A stretch of DNA of 5,721 bases from Actinomycetes bacterium (GTDB lineage: Bacteria; Actinomycetota; Acidimicrobiia; Acidimicrobiales; Bog-793). Made by a program: the position numbers and the translations under genes. Under the pieces are notes generated by a model that saw only the letters and a program-made list of their open reading frames with translations, was not told where the DNA came from and made no database searches. Below, piece after piece: positions 5,551 to 5,721 of this stretch; the first letter of the stretch is position 1, and each line of letters begins with the position of its first letter. The stretch spans positions 1-5,721 of the forward strand of contig JAKAOD010000229.1 in assembly GCA_021823365.1 (NCBI GenBank), written 5' to 3'.

Positions 5551-5721
5551 ATGCAGGGGACGCCGAAGCGGGGCCGCCGCATGGGCGGTGACGCCGCGCA
5601 CCAAAAGGCCATGCTGGGCAACCTGGTCGCATCGCTCATCGCCGCGGAGTCGCTCGTGACCACCGAGTCGAAGGCCAAGATGCTGCGGCCCGTCGCGGAG
5701 AAGTGCGTCACCGCGAGATCG
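5551..5721 (+). CDS. rplQ: 50S ribosomal protein L17 (bL17), 3'-truncated by window edge
   Basis: L17 is a bacterial large-subunit protein near the exit tunnel. The first 57 residues are present and the frame is open to the last base. They read like the family: MQGTPKRGRRMGGDAAHQKAMLGNLVASL, then TTESKAKMLRPVAEKCVT, corresponding to the usual GGSxAHRxAMLxNLA and TTxAKAKxLRPxAEKLIT blocks. The second residues (MQGTP) differ from the common MP(R/T)PKKG start, but the register is clear. GAGGA (5540-5544) overlaps the rpoA stop and sits 6 bases before the ATG, so translation is probably coupled to rpoA. As in most bacteria it follows rpoA directly. The remaining half or more lies beyond the window. 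Confidence 0.95.
   Translation, partial: MQGTPKRGRRMGGDAAHQKAMLGNLVASLIAAESLVTTESKAKMLRPVAEKCVTARS

Noticed and set aside
4570..5604. Long open frame on the minus strand opposite rpoA (344 codons)
   Set aside because: It mirrors rpoA codon structure; GC-rich third positions keep the antisense frame free of stops. The translation resembles no protein I know, and rpoA is unambiguous.
1..5721. Search for mobile elements, CRISPR repeats, tRNA or rRNA genes, toxin-antitoxin or defence genes
   Set aside because: None seen. The window is filled by ten conserved housekeeping genes in standard order, with uniform base and codon use and no repeats beyond short GC-rich matches.

Overview
The window is a stretch of conserved bacterial housekeeping DNA: the distal part of the spectinomycin-type ribosomal protein operon running into the alpha operon. 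All ten genes lie on the + strand in the order secY (5' end cut off), adk, map, infA, rpmJ, rpsM, rpsK, rpsD, rpoA, rplQ (3' end cut off). The DNA is strongly GC-rich, with G or C at nearly all third codon positions, GTG and CTG starts, and mostly TGA or TAG stops. The gene order secY-adk-map-infA-rpmJ and the protein sequences fit a high-GC Actinobacteriota member. The IF-1 and S11 sequences make me lean to a deep, Acidimicrobiia-like lineage, possibly an environmental genome, but I could not test this.

Layout. Positions 1-1116 hold most of the SecY translocon channel; adk (1124-1783, GTG start) follows after 7 bases and map (1830-2570) after another 46. Bases 2571-2763 are the only sizeable non-coding stretch. 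They hold an 8-bp GC hairpin, a plausible sigma-70-type promoter overlapping it, two leader hairpins and a strong Shine-Dalgarno. From there infA, rpmJ, rpsM, rpsK, rpsD, rpoA and rplQ run nearly end to end (0 to 20 base gaps), several with the ribosome binding site overlapping the previous stop codon. The infA reading frame most probably begins at a CTG (2764), not at the in-frame GTG 27 bases later.

How the genes work together. SecY exports proteins; Adk balances adenine nucleotides; Map removes the initiator methionine from new proteins; IF-1 works in translation initiation; L36, S13, S11, S4 and L17 build the ribosome; RpoA nucleates RNA polymerase assembly. The likely transcription plan is read-through from the upstream spc-type operon into secY-adk-map, plus a second start ahead of infA for the translation and transcription block.

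I found no mobile element, CRISPR array, tRNA, rRNA or defence system, and no sign of an undescribed system. The points worth a second look are small: the CTG start of infA, the hairpin/promoter/leader arrangement before it, the lack of room for an E. coli-type S4 control site before rpsM, and a few family-atypical residues in S4, S11, IF-1 and Adk.
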